Below, one piece after another: positions 1-10,400 of a stretch of 64,000 nucleotides of DNA. How positions within the stretch are numbered: the stretch's first letter is position 1; each line of letters opens with the position of its first letter. Both the position numbers and the translations under genes were made by a program. The DNA comes from Phytophthora colocasiae (taxonomy: Eukaryota; Oomycota; Peronosporomycetes; Peronosporales; Peronosporaceae): positions 1,116,001 to 1,180,000 of the forward strand of contig JAGKQI010000094.1 of assembly GCA_018806915.1 (NCBI GenBank), given 5' to 3'. The notes beneath the pieces were generated by a model, which was not told where the DNA came from, ran no database searches, and saw only the letters and a list, made by a program, of their open reading frames with translations.

Positions 1-1557
1 GAGCAGGAGGTTAAGAAGTTAGCCGTCGAACGTGATGAGTTTGCCCGATATCAGCAGGAGCAGCGTGTTCAAATCGAGAAAGAGTGGGAACGGGAGCGAG
101 CCAAAATGAAGAAAGAAGCAAAGTTACAAGAGCGGCAGTGGAAGCTGCGTATGAATGCGACAATCTCTCATCAGGATCGAAAAGGTCATGGCGAAGCCGA
201 AATGCTCAAGGCCCAGATTGTGAAAATGCAGCTTGATGAGAAGGCGCGTGCGGGCAAATGGAAAGCCGAGAATGAGAACCTGCGGCAGCGTATCGCGGTA
301 CGTGGTGATTGAAAGGGCTTCAGGTTGTCAAGTTTTCCTATGATGACCTTATTGCTGCTACTTCGTGTGTGTACAGGAACTGGATAAGAAGAACCAGGAG
401 CTAAACGATGAAATCAGGTTCCTGGAAAATGGTCGCTTAGAACAGTGGGGGAAGTATGAGCGCCTACTGAAGGAGAAGCAGGACACTTCTGGATCGACAA
501 CAAAGCTTGGAACTAGTTCTTCTGCTGCCGTGCTCAATGACAGAAGCGAGCTTCGTACGATGGATGACATTGCTGTGATCAAAGGAACAGCCGATGAACT
601 CTTACAGAGATGGAGTTTCCCTAATGAGGATCCATCCAAACTTGGCGAGATAGATCATTCCAGCTCAGAATATCATCGATTCGCTAAGTTGAGCCAAGTG
701 AACAACTACAACCCCAAGCGATACAGCCTAGAGCGAGATGGTTCTCACGAGTTGGATGATCTTACGGAAGGTGGTGAGTTGGAAAACGCTGACGCAAATA
801 GTTTCATCGGCGACGTGAGTCTCGCACATAAAGACAACGCTGCCGCTACTTTCGAATGGGCGCTTCCTGAAGCTGAGGATGGAGGCTTGACTGCCCAGAA
901 ACTTGGTGACGGCGATGTAGATGGCATCATATCAGCGTCAACGTCGTCCCTATCGGAGAACGTGTCGCAAGAGATCGAGCATCCTGGTGGAAAGAAAGAA
1001 ATTTTGTTTGCGGACGGAAGCAAGAAGATCATTTTTCCAGACGGCAATGAAAAGGACATTGACGTGAATGGCCACGTCGTCATCAAATTCACGAATGGTG
1101 ATCACAAAGAGGTAAGTCGTTCACTGTCGTCCTGAACCCCTAGTGGCATTGGATAGTAACGTTGATATTGCTGCTGATACAGGTTTCCCCAGACACGGGG
1201 ATCAGTGTATATTACTACTACGAGGCGCGGACCAAGCTAACGACGTACCCAGATAACCGGAAGGTGTATGAGTTCCCGAACCAACAGATCGAGACGAGTC
1301 TGCCTGACGGCACCACGGAGATTGAGTTTGCGGATGGTATCAAGAAGACAATCCGTCCAAATGGAGACGAGTTCTCCGTGTTTCCGGACGGAACTACAAT
1401 GCTGGAACAGCCCGACGGTCTGCGCGAAGTTACTCTACTCAACCAGAAGAAGATCCGGTACTTCCCGGACGGCCAAATGGCCTGTGTGAGCTCTGGTGGT
1501 CAGGAAACTCGTGTTCGCTCGGACTCGGAGCTGCAGCAGCTCATGGAAAGCACGTAA
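1..1557 (+). CDS. SAS4: CPAP/SAS-4-like centriole assembly protein, 3' part
   Basis: The gene enters the window already open, so its start and upstream exons lie outside. I read three exons, 1-297, 377-1111 and 1183-1557, all joining in phase 0 across GT-AG introns (donors gtacgt at 298 and gtaagt at 1112; acceptors cag ending 376 and 1182), giving 468 residues to the stop. Residues 1 to about 120 are charged and heptad-like, as in a coiled coil. From about residue 300 to the end there are tandem short beta-strand repeats of the FPDG/FADG/YPDG type (EILFADGSKKIIFPDG, TTYPDNRKVYEFPN, EIEFADGIKK, RYFPDG). This is the T-complex-10 C-terminal (G-box) domain of the CPAP/CENPJ/SAS-4 family, which binds STIL/SAS-5-type partners and sets centriole length. 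Oomycetes build basal bodies for zoospore flagella, so the role fits. The exon model is inferred; the family call is firm. Confidence 0.85.
298..376 (+). other. Intron 1 of the SAS-4-like gene
   Basis: Donor gtacgt, acceptor gtacag, 79 bp. Removing it joins ...RQRIA to ELDKKNQE and keeps the coiled-coil frame; without removal the upstream frame stops at 310-312. Confidence 0.75.
1112..1182 (+). other. Intron 2 of the SAS-4-like gene
   Basis: Donor gtaagt, acceptor atacag, 71 bp. Removal joins NGDHKE to VSPDTGIS and restores the run of PDG-type beta repeats on both sides. Confidence 0.75.
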
Positions 1558-1742
1558 AGCACTTGATAAATGCACACGCACATATTTAAGCCAGGAAACC
1601 TACATGTAGCCATGTGACGCGCACTTCAAAAGTCCGATTACGGCTAATGGGGCGCAATCTTTCGGACAGATCACTGTCCTAGCACCTAGTTTTTGTATCG
1701 TCCACCGTCTCTGTCCGCACATAAGTGTCTCGGATGACGTCC

Positions 1743-1749
1743 TCATTTT
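1743..1749 (+). promoter_or_regulatory. Possible oomycete initiator element
   Basis: TCATTTT at this position fits the oomycete initiator consensus TCAYTYY. It sits 14 nt before the ATG of the sphingosine kinase gene, which would give a very short leader. A match this short can occur by chance. Confidence 0.3.
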
Positions 1750-1762
1750 CGAATTCGCACTC

Positions 1763-3575
1763 ATGGACGGATATCTGCGCAAGTATTGGCCTCTGGGCTC
1801 CGTGGCCGTGAGCTGCCGCGTATACGCAAGCCAACGCCGTGCAGATGAGCACAAGCGTCTGCAGTTGTCGGCTGAGGGCATTGAACTGCGCTCTGTGGGG
1901 CCTTCAGCCTCGGAGCCTGACGTGATCCCTTGGGCGTCCATTCTCGGTGCTTCTGAGTCCACGGGCGGCATTCGACGTCGCTTTGTGCCTTCATATGAAG
2001 GTAGTGAGTATGGAGAAGAGAAGGAGTTCGTGGTCTTTGGCTGTGCGAAGGCTGAGAATGAAGGCAGAGGAGGACTTTTAGGCGGTTTGGCGTCTTTAGC
2101 CACTGCAGTTCTACCTACTGCATTGACTGGAAGTAAACCTAGAGACCAGGGGGTGGAGAGGAAGCTCTTGCAGTGGGTTTTCAGGTGTGACGATGACGAC
2201 GGGGACTCTGTAGCCATGAAGACAGTTAAAGCCATCAGGTTTCTGGCTGACCCAAGGGCACAACAAAGTATCAAAGCGGCCGAGAAGCTGTTGGATCCGT
2301 ACGGATTCATGCCGCCCAGAAAGGTGAGAAGCAGTGGGTAATAAGAGAAAGTTGGAGTTAATTCTCACTACTATTTGCTGCAGTTTATGGTGGTAATCAA
2401 TCCTGCAGGAGGCACAGGAAACGCCCAGCAGACGTTTGAGAAGGAGGTGGCACCGATGCTGGAGCAGGCCAATGTGGAAGTGGAGACGGTCATCACTCGT
2501 CAAGCTGCACATGCGACCGAGATATTGGCGAAGGTGCCGCTGAACAAGTATGATTGCATCGTAGCAGTCGGAGGTGACGGTTTGCTGTCAGAGAGTGAGT
2601 AAACGATTGCTTGATTTGGTATCTGGTAAGAACTGACGGTATGAGTATCGTTATAGTGCTGCAGGGATTACTGAACCGGAAGGACTGGCAACAAGCAAGC
2701 TTACAGCCTCTAGGAGTGAGTATGAGCCTCAGTTTCGGTCTTCATGTTCTACCTAGTTTAACGTGTGATTTGTTTTATGGTAGATCATCCCTGGTGGATC
2801 TGGAAATGGCCTCTCTGCGTCGTTGCTGTCACGTGCAGGCGAGCGTTTTGAGGCGATCAACGCAGCTTATTCTCTGGCTAAGGGCCAAGTTCAAGAGTTA
2901 GACCTCTTCACTGCTACAAATACCGATGGCAAGGTCATGTACGGATTCTTGTCGCTCGAATGGGCATTCATCGCCGATATGGACATAAAATCTGAGCGGT
3001 ATCGCATTTTCGGTGACATGCGCTTCCTCATCGCGTCCACTCTACAGATCTTCGGTTTTGGCCGGACAGATTTCCCTGGACGACTGAAGTATATCGTATC
3101 CAAGGACGATGAACCAGAACCAGCCAAGTACCACGACACATTTAGTGCTGCTGAGATGAAAGACAAGCCGACTTGCGTTTGCTTGGAGAAGGAACAAAAG
3201 GGAGAGGAGGCTGACAAGTGGCAGGAAATGGATGGACCGTTCTATATGTTCTGGAGCATGAATGTCTCTCATGCTGCTGCGGACGCGTACATTGCTCCAC
3301 CGGCTGAGATCTCCGATGGCTACTTCCACATGATGCTTGTTTCTGGAGAGAGCTACTCGCGCATGGGGCTCGCTAAACTGATGATGGGAATTGAGGATGG
3401 TTCACACCTGGATGTGGATCGCGTTCAGCTAATCCGTACTCGAGCTTTCACGGTGCGCGCAAGTAGTGCGAACGATCTCATGTGCGTTGATGGTGAGCTA
3501 TTCCCTGGCCCAGAAGTGAAGGTGGAGGCGCACCGCGCAATGGGTCGTGTGCTCTGTTTGCCAAGTACGAAATAG
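1763..3575 (+). CDS. SPHK: Sphingosine kinase (diacylglycerol-kinase-fold lipid kinase)
   Basis: Predicted to phosphorylate sphingoid bases to sphingosine-1-phosphate with ATP. I read four exons, 1763-2323, 2384-2594, 2657-2715 and 2784-3575, giving 540 residues. Seen in the sequence: NPAGGTGNA at about 192-200 (phosphate loop), GGDGLLSE at 250-257 (the SGDG nucleotide motif), PGGSGNG at 280-286, and the stretch from GFLSLEWAFIADMD (331-344) through SERYRIFGDMRF. That last stretch matches the sphingosine-kinase C4 region better than diacylglycerol or ceramide kinases. Exon 3 starts at 2657, not at the stronger-looking cag at 2664, because only the former keeps GLLNRKDW in frame. Residues 1-187 form an extension upstream of the catalytic domain containing PWASILGAS and an acidic-rich segment; it could be a PH-like lipid-binding domain, which I cannot confirm. 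The 3' neighbour is a dead transposon. Confidence 0.85.
2324..2383 (+). other. Intron 1 of the sphingosine kinase gene
   Basis: Donor gtgaga, acceptor gctgcag, 60 bp, phase 0. Joins MPPRK to FMVVINPAGG at the beginning of the catalytic domain. Confidence 0.75.
2595..2656 (+). other. Intron 2 of the sphingosine kinase gene
   Basis: Donor gtgagt, acceptor ttatag, 62 bp, phase 1. The choice of this acceptor over the cag eight bases downstream is fixed by the reading frame: it gives GDGLLSEMLQGLLNRKDW, matching the family. Confidence 0.7.
2716..2783 (+). other. Intron 3 of the sphingosine kinase gene
   Basis: Donor gtgagt, acceptor atggtag, 68 bp, phase 0. Joins LQPLG to IIPGGSGNG and recreates the conserved glycine-rich motif. 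Confidence 0.75.
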
Positions 3576-3863
3576 CAAGCAAGAAGGGATTGAAGAGCAG
3601 TTTCGTAGGACTTGGTCATCGTAAACGAAGCAACCTACGAATTTTGTTAATGTTTCCCATTTCCAGCTATTATAGCCCGGTGAATAGTATTCCCATTTAA
3701 TCCGAGAAGTAGAATACATGTTTGTTTCGAACGCAACATACACCACAGTGACGTAATGGGAAGAGCTTACTGTAGTACAGTCTGTACAGATACTTTTCTT
3801 AGGTGACTGGCACAGACTCGTAGTGGAGTTGTGAATCTGCCCTGACATCGTCAATGACGGCTA
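3576..3863. other. Intergenic stretch between SPHK and the pogo element
   Basis: I see no gene here. It is AT-rich and holds the 3' flank of the kinase gene; the TA at 3862-3863 is the left target site of the pogo-like element. Confidence 0.6.
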
Positions 3864-3888
3864 CAGATTTGGACGGAAAGATGCGACG
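3864..3888 (+). repeat. Left terminal inverted repeat of the pogo-like element
   Basis: 25 bp, pairs with 5227-5251 with one mismatch (position 21, C versus T). A TA dinucleotide precedes it. Confidence 0.8.
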
Positions 3889-4000
3889 GACACTAAACAG
3901 CGACACATTAGGTTTTTTAAAAAGGCAGTATACAAATTTTATATCCAATGAAATCACTGCGCAGGCAAACCCTCTCAAGCCACTCAAAATTAGAATCGAA

Positions 4001-4937
4001 ATGGAGACCACAGACGCTACCCGCTTGCGAACGTGGGGAATGTGTGACGATAGCACAGTTGGGAGCGACTCAAGCGAGGAGGACAATGACATAGATGATG
4101 AGTGCATGATCCATCGGGACCGTCGGAATGCCTATTCCAACGCACTTAAACTTAAAGTGCTAGAAGATATCAATGCTGGCATTAAAATTACCCATGCCGC
4201 GAGGCTACACGGTATCAAGTCGAGGACAGCGGTGCATCGATGGACAAAGCAAGAAGCTGAAATAAGGGAGGCGTGCAGCAACAATAGACGATCTAAGTGT
4301 ACGTTGGGGGGGCAGGGAAGAAACAATTTGTTTCCTCATTGCGACGAGCTCGTACAGTGGATCAAAGCCATGCGAAGAGATGACTTTCCGCTAAAAACCT
4401 CTCATGTACTGGCGTTTCTTCGAGAAGAATACGGTACCTTCACAAGAGAATACCTAAAACAAAATTATGAGGCTGCTCTGCTTCAAGGTCTATTGTCGAC
4501 AAGATAGACTCGGAAGGGCGTCTAAATGAAAAGCCCCGCTGCCGAACGATCCGCCGAATCATCCGCCCTAAGCTCTCCTGGCCCTCTTGCGCTCTACGTC
4601 GACAATCTTAAGTGTCACGTTAGTATGGAGGCCCAGGAGGCGCTGGCTGCTGGGGCACCGAGGTCGTCCCACTACCGAAAAACACGACTTCTGTTCTCCA
4701 GCCTCTTGATGTTGGAGTTATGGGGCCCTTTAAGCGAAGCTACGCGCCCTAACACTATCCTACGAGCTTACCATGATTGGATCAAGGAGCAATCTGCCAC
4801 TCCGTGAACGTCTTCTAAAGCTTCAGCGTCTTTCAGCTCCCGAGAAACGAAAGCTCCTCGTTGAGCGAGTGATTGCCGCATGGGACGCCGTCAGTGAAAG
4901 TAGCATAAAGAGAGCTTGGCATAAAGCTGGATTGTAG
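4001..4937 (+). pseudogene. pogo-like transposase (HTH plus DDE), disrupted
   Basis: The ATG at 4001 is preferred, since upstream ATGs fall in or before the terminal repeat. The frame first gives an acidic region and then an HTH-like segment around KLKVLEDINAGIKITHAARL (about residues 46-65), ending at a stop at 4505-4507. The DDE domain resumes from about 4580: LYVDNLKCHV carries the second catalytic aspartate, and after a frameshift near 4650 comes PKNTTSVLQPLD, the usual third-aspartate motif. Another shift near 4745 leads to AYHDWIKEQ, and one near 4807 to a lysine/arginine-rich tail ending at TAG 4935-4937. The part that should carry the first catalytic aspartate is missing between about 4507 and 4580. 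The element is therefore dead. Confidence 0.7.
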
Positions 4938-5226
4938 ACCAATTAGGACAGGGGACGTCAACAGTCTGTTGCCTTGGAACCCTGGCACCAAGGTCACTCG
5001 TCAGTGATTAACTTTACCATTTTGGCCATGGGGGGAATTGAACCCTCGTCACTTTATCAAAAAATAGAAGTCACTATTATGCGACTATTTATTTGCCCCA
5101 AGGTTCATTTTATTGTGCATGTCTCGATTATATTTGACGTAATCGGATTGGCTATATATCTAAAATGGCTACAAGCGTCACACATTTGTGTCCGTACCCA
5201 TCGCTATACAAAAGAAAAACCTAACG
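4938..5226. other. Non-coding 3' part of the pogo-like element
   Basis: AT-rich sequence between the transposase stop and the right inverted repeat. No motif recognised. Confidence 0.5.
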
Positions 5227-5251
5227 CGTCACATCTTTCCGTCCAAATCTG
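5227..5251 (-). repeat. Right terminal inverted repeat of the pogo-like element
   Basis: Inverted copy of 3864-3888; followed by TA at 5252-5253. Confidence 0.8.
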
Positions 5252-5495
5252 TATGACAGGACATTTCATTGCACCAATAACAGCTCAGTGTGCTAACACG
5301 TAGATTTTGCACGATAACCTCACGCAAGCTCAGATTAGTCACCGCAACAAATACTATGCATTTCCATAGCGGTACTGCACCGGATACATGTACATGTATC
5401 ACAAACCTTTGACCACCACGTTAGTGCGCAAGCGCTAGCCGCGAATCTCTCTCGAGTCGTGGAATCTATTTCATAACTCGCTTCCAACTGCGCAG
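5252..5495. other. Upstream region of the transporter gene
   Basis: 244 bp between the pogo element and the transporter ATG. A CCAAT pentamer occurs near 5274. No convincing oomycete initiator was found; TCATAAC near 5472 is only a partial match. Confidence 0.35.
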
Positions 5496-7322
5496 ATGTC
5501 GAAACAAGCATCTTCATCTCCAATACTCACGCCCCAGTTAACTCCTTCCGTCATTGACTATGTTAGCACCAAGCTCTGGGACGAACGTCCAGCCAAATAT
5601 GCCAAGCACGTGCTCAAAAATGTCTGCATCGTGCTGTTCGTGTTGTCTGCCTTCAGTCAAGTCACCAACTTCACCATCACCCAATCGCTCAAGAATTTCT
5701 TCCAGAAGCTAGGTTGGTCCAACAAGGGGTCCACCTCCATGAGGCTAACGTACACTTCTTTCAGCCAATTCATGTGTATTGTATCCGGTTACATCTCGGA
5801 CGAACGCCTGGGGAAATTTAATACTCTGCTTTCGGCCGCTACTCTTGCTGTTTTCGGGCTTCTCACCATCGCCATTGCTGCGTTACCCTCAGTTGTCAAC
5901 CAAGTTGGAACAAGCAAAATCATTTTCAGCCTCGGATTGTTCCTCGGTGTCGCCACAACTCAAGTTTCTCTCCGGTCGCTTGTCATCTCGTACGGTGGTG
6001 ATCAGTTTTCCCCCGCAAGCCCGCCAAGTGAGAAATCGCTCTTCTTCAGCATCCAATACGCGGTGGCGAACGTCGGCGCGTTCATCGGCTTCGGTGCGTT
6101 CCCATATGTCTCCATCCACGGAATTGGCGCCATCCCTGCAGAATATGGCTACTTCATCGTCTACCTCATTGGTTTCCTCATGATTTTGCTGTTCTTGGCT
6201 ACACTCTGGTTCTCACGTAAACGCTATGTCAACGTACCACCAACGAGGAAATCGATCGCCCTAGTGATCAAGATCGTGACAAACCACGCAAAGAAAAATT
6301 CTACTGCGAAAATGGTTGCCTTTGGTACGGTGTTGTATATCACGGCCTTCGCTCTCAACATCTAGGCGTCCTTCTTGTCGGACCACGGTGAAACCGGCCA
6401 CAACATCTCGTACGCTTGCGGAGTGATGATCGTTATCGCCATAATACTGTGGGTTTACTTCGGCCGCAGTTCGGAATTCATGGAGAGTGCCAAAGACAGA
6501 GTGGGCGGACGATTCGATGGGGAGTTAGTTGACGGAGTGAAGCAAGTCATCCGAATTTTACCGCTCAACGCTTTCCAGGTCGTCTTCTGGATGTGTCAAA
6601 ACCAGGGAGGAAACAACCAGTCGATCATCCAACAGACCGATGTTCGGCTCGGAAGTGGTCCGGATGCCTCTCAAATGCCAGGACCCAACGTTCAAATGTT
6701 TAACCCCATTGGTTGCATGCTCTTCGTCCCATTGACGGAAAAGGTCATCTACCCTCTGTACGAGAAGTACACTGGGAAACCACCGAGTCGCTATGGGAAG
6801 CTACTTGCTGGATACTGCGTCGTCACCGTGGCCATGATCTGGACTGGTTGCTTCGAGGTCATTCGTCGTAGTGCTTCCCCTTTGACCTATGTTGACTCCA
6901 ATGGCGATACGCAATTCATTCTGAACGACGATGGCGGGCAAGTGATGAACGACATCGCGTGGTGGACCGCAATTCCGCAGTATCTGCTTGTCGCCCTGGC
7001 CGAAGTGTTGACAGCCGTTGCGTGCTATGACATCAACTACTCGGAAGTACCGGCGAGCATGCGAAGTACATCCATCGCACTCGCTTTCTTTGCCAGTTCC
7101 ATGGGCAGTACGTTGCTTTCGATCATGGTGTTACTCTTCGGCCAGTTTATCCCGTCGGATCTCAACGATGGCCACATGGAGTACCTTCACTTTACTCTAG
7201 CTGGGATCATGGTCATGACTATCTTCCTCTTTGTGAAAGTCATGGACAAAATGCAGCTCGGAATGAGTTCTTCTGCGGGGACGACTCAGGAGGGGGAGGA
7301 GACTAAGGACACCACCGTGTAG
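5496..7322 (+). pseudogene. POT/PTR2-family peptide transporter, one in-frame TAG
   Basis: A single frame of 609 codons runs from ATG 5496 to TAG 7320-7322, broken only by TAG at codon 290 (6363-6365); the frame is the same on both sides. The product is a polytopic membrane protein of the major facilitator type. SYGGDQFSP (about 165-173) corresponds to the FGADQF-type signature of proton-coupled oligopeptide transporters, and FFSIQYAVANVGAFIG to the PTR2 FYxxINxG-type signature. The first half has about six hydrophobic segments; the second half has more, for example GVMIVIAIILWVYFG and YCVVTVAMIWTGCF. The family's proton-coupling ExxER motif in helix 1 is not present; the equivalent stretch (about 41-62) reads SAFSQVTNF. 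The stop could be a real inactivating mutation, a heterozygous allele, or an error. An intron is unlikely because no GT-AG pair is needed to keep the frame. It converges on the SHPRH-like gene with a 106-bp gap. Confidence 0.75.
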
Positions 7323-7428
7323 TTAAGATTTTGGTCCATTTTGCCTTTAAAAGTTCACCCTTAATCCATTGTCGTCCAATTCGTTCGTGAAACTTGTCGA
7401 TCTAGCCCCTGTTAAGTAGAGAATCTAC

Positions 7429-10400
7429 TTAATCACCAGAGCTTACGCCAGCAGGAAACGGAAGGTGAAGCAGCTCCTCAGCTACCACTTGCTCCATTGA
7501 CCTCCCATACAGCTTTGTTTGGGTACTCTGATTGTCAATGTGCTGGTTTTGACCCTCCTCACGTGATTGAGTGGAAAAGCGACGCTGCAAAAACTCATAC
7601 GCAGCTGTGCGGTTGACGGTTTTGCCATTTAACACCACCAGCTTCTCCCAGAATGCCCTTGTTATTTCAGGATCATCCACATTTCCACTCAGTAAACCAC
7701 GCAGACCCTGCATAGTCAACTTTTCTTGCTCCTTCCGTCCAGGTGCGACACCCAAGCGTCGCAGTCCTTCATCCCCGTCTTCTTCATTGGTGGCCTGTTC
7801 CACCCCAGCATTATTTACCTGAAGTGTGTGTCCAAATCGAAAAATACGCTCCTCCACTGAGTCTTGAACGATAAAGCGGTGGACGCGTGTTCGCTGAGTT
7901 TGCCCCAAACGATGCACGCGGTTTACAGCTTGTGCCTCGATGCTGGGGGTGAGTAAGGGCTCAATGAGAAGCACCTCAGTTGCTTCCACGATGTTCAGTC
8001 CATTTGCTCCAACTTTGAATGGAAGCGCCAGCACACACGCAGATGGGCATGTCTGGAACTGGGTCAAAAGTTTCGGAAGCTGTCGCTTTGTTCCGTACAG
8101 GAAGCAGCGAACACCCAGTCTAGGTAGCGCGTGGACAGCCATCTCCAACATCTGAGTCCACTGTGAGAACAACAGGCACTTCACACTCGGGTTTTCCTGT
8201 CGAAGAAAATCCACACGTGCTAGTAGCGCATCTAACTTTGAGCCCAAGCTCCCACCATTACGGAAGGAAGGCCGATTGGGCACTTCAGATACGACTTCGA
8301 CTTGCATTTCCCTTTCCACAACAATAGTAACGCTATCAGCTGGACAGACACGGCGACATGTAGGGCATCGAACATTTCTTCTGGAGTGTTGGACAACTTG
8401 GTGTCCTGCCAACGTAGATACGCAGTTTGTACAGAACACGTGAGCACAAGGTAGAACAGCGCGTCTTTGGTTGAATTCTTGTAGACAGACGGCGCATAAT
8501 GGATGCTCTGGCTGTGAAGAAGAGTTCGACTTTGATTCTTCTTCCTCATGCACACCTGCCTCCCGCTGGAGTTGTACAAGATACCGTAGTTGAGCCATTT
8601 GATCCCGTAATTTCAGGTCAGCTGCTACACGATCTGCTTCCAATACAGCCGTGCGTACAGGCATCTCTTCAGGTTCCAGTGTAGATATTTGTTCAGCTTT
8701 AGTACGAGCTGATGGTTCATCTGGCTGGCGTAAGCGTAGCTGGCTACATGCCATCGCTAACTCGTCCAACGCACCCAAACGTTGATGCTGAGTATGGAAA
8801 AGCTTTTTCGCAGCCTGCCACTCTTGGTGTAGCTTTCCCCAGAACTCCGTCTCCATTTGCATCGCACTCTGGATGTCAGCAGCAACTCCTCTGTCATTCC
8901 TCTGTGAGCGAAGTGCAGTGCGTGCACAGCCTGAAATCTCCTTGAAAATCTCGACAAACAGAGATACAGCCAACATTCCGTTCGAAGTATTTGCCGTCTC
9001 AGCAGTATCTCCATCCTCCATGTCGTCGTCATCAAACAAATCCACAATCCTTGCTTTGCTGGCCGACGTCTTGTCAATTCCTAGGAAATGTCGACGATAC
9101 GCATCCAGTTCCTTGTACAATTGACAGTGAGTACAAACCGGGCCTGTGCCGCCATCTCGACACTTCTTGCAATTCCCAGACAACTCGACGTCAGCATTTG
9201 TCGGTGTTCCATTGCTTAGTGACGTCAAATGGTCAAACAACTTGCGGCGTCGTTTTGCCAGAGCTTCAAGCTCCTGCACCAATAAAAGTCTCAGAGACCG
9301 AGAACTGATAAGCTGAGAGCTAAAGGTGCCCCCCCACCGAGTGTCAAACCCTGAAAGCCGTGCTTGCACTCGAGCAACAAGCTGCGGGTCGTCGTGTTTC
9401 TCATTTTCCTCGATTATGGACAGAGCATCACTCCACCAATTCCCAGAGGTGCAAAGCATTTCCGCGCGGGGTCTGGCGGTGTGCTGTTGGGCTTTGTCAA
9501 TCACCTGGAAAGCTTTCTGGAAGTTCGTGAGAGCTTGAGTGTGCTTCATCTCAGTCTGCAGAAGGTAATATTGACGGACTTGCTGAGCGCATTGTCCAAG
9601 CACCGCGTATTCTCGACTGATGGCAGTCCGGATCTCATCGCTTAGATCTTCTGATCCGGGTTGGAGCCCAGTTGCCGAGATGCGTCTTTGCAGCACAGGG
9701 ATGTCTGGTAATACGCAAGTCTTCTTCGCATCTACCATAAGTCCATCGTCCTCTTTGCTGCCGTATTCATTTGCAGGAAGCGAATATAACTGTTGGACGC
9801 ACTTTACAAGATTCTGTAGTATGTGCAGCCTCGGTAGCAGATCAGCACGGAATTGCAGCCAATTCGTCCGAATTAAACTCATGACAGCGATATACTTGAG
9901 TGCAGCCCCTGACAGATCGCCATTTAGCACGAGTAGCCCCGCCAGACCGTTTTGAGCTCCGATAAGTTGTCGTTGGGCCTCTTCGCATTCTCGAGTAGCC
10001 TTGTTCACAAGCTCCTGAAGGAAAACATCCATCGTCATAACTTTCCCATTCGTAGCAGCTCCAGAAGCCCCCCAAGCTTGTCGAGCACCACCAACCTGGG
10101 GATGGCAGCATAGTTGCCGCAAGAGCAGTAAGTCTTGCCACAGGCGGTCGTCTCGATCAATAACTTCGCTGGATATTTGTTGCCGCTGCTGAATTAAAGA
10201 TACGATACGCTTCTCCTGTTGGTCGTAAAAATGCCGTTCTACAGCCGCAAAGTGACACCAAACAATCTCACTGATCTGCGGAGGGAGACCCAGCTGATCC
10301 AAAACGTGCTTTTTGCCAGTACGCCACAAAATACCGCCCCCACTTACAGCATCCACCTCTCCCTCCTGACCGTTCCACAAGAGCAAATCCAGCACGCGGC

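Larger units (their letters stand above)
3864..5251 (+). mobile_element. Decayed pogo/Tigger-like DNA transposon
   Basis: The ends are inverted repeats starting CAGATTTGGACGGAAAGATG (20 bp perfect, then one mismatch and GACG). They lie at 3864-3888 and, inverted, at 5227-5251. Both sides are flanked by TA (3862-3863 and 5252-5253), the target duplication of the Tc1/mariner-pogo superfamily. At 1,388 bp the element is shorter than an autonomous one, and its transposase is internally deleted and frameshifted. Confidence 0.8.

Noticed and set aside
1745..1994. Minus-strand frames over the first sphingosine kinase exon
   Set aside because: No domain, and they overlap a well-supported kinase gene.
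2657..2664. Acceptor cag at 2662-2664 for sphingosine kinase exon 3
   Set aside because: It puts the following GLLNRKDW stretch out of frame; the acceptor ending at 2656 keeps it.
4974..5303. 109-codon plus-strand frame after the pogo transposase
   Set aside because: It crosses the right inverted repeat of the element, is AT-rich, and has no family resemblance.
6363..6374. Intron spanning the TAG in the transporter
   Set aside because: The frame is identical on both sides and the conserved sequence is continuous; splicing would remove transporter residues.
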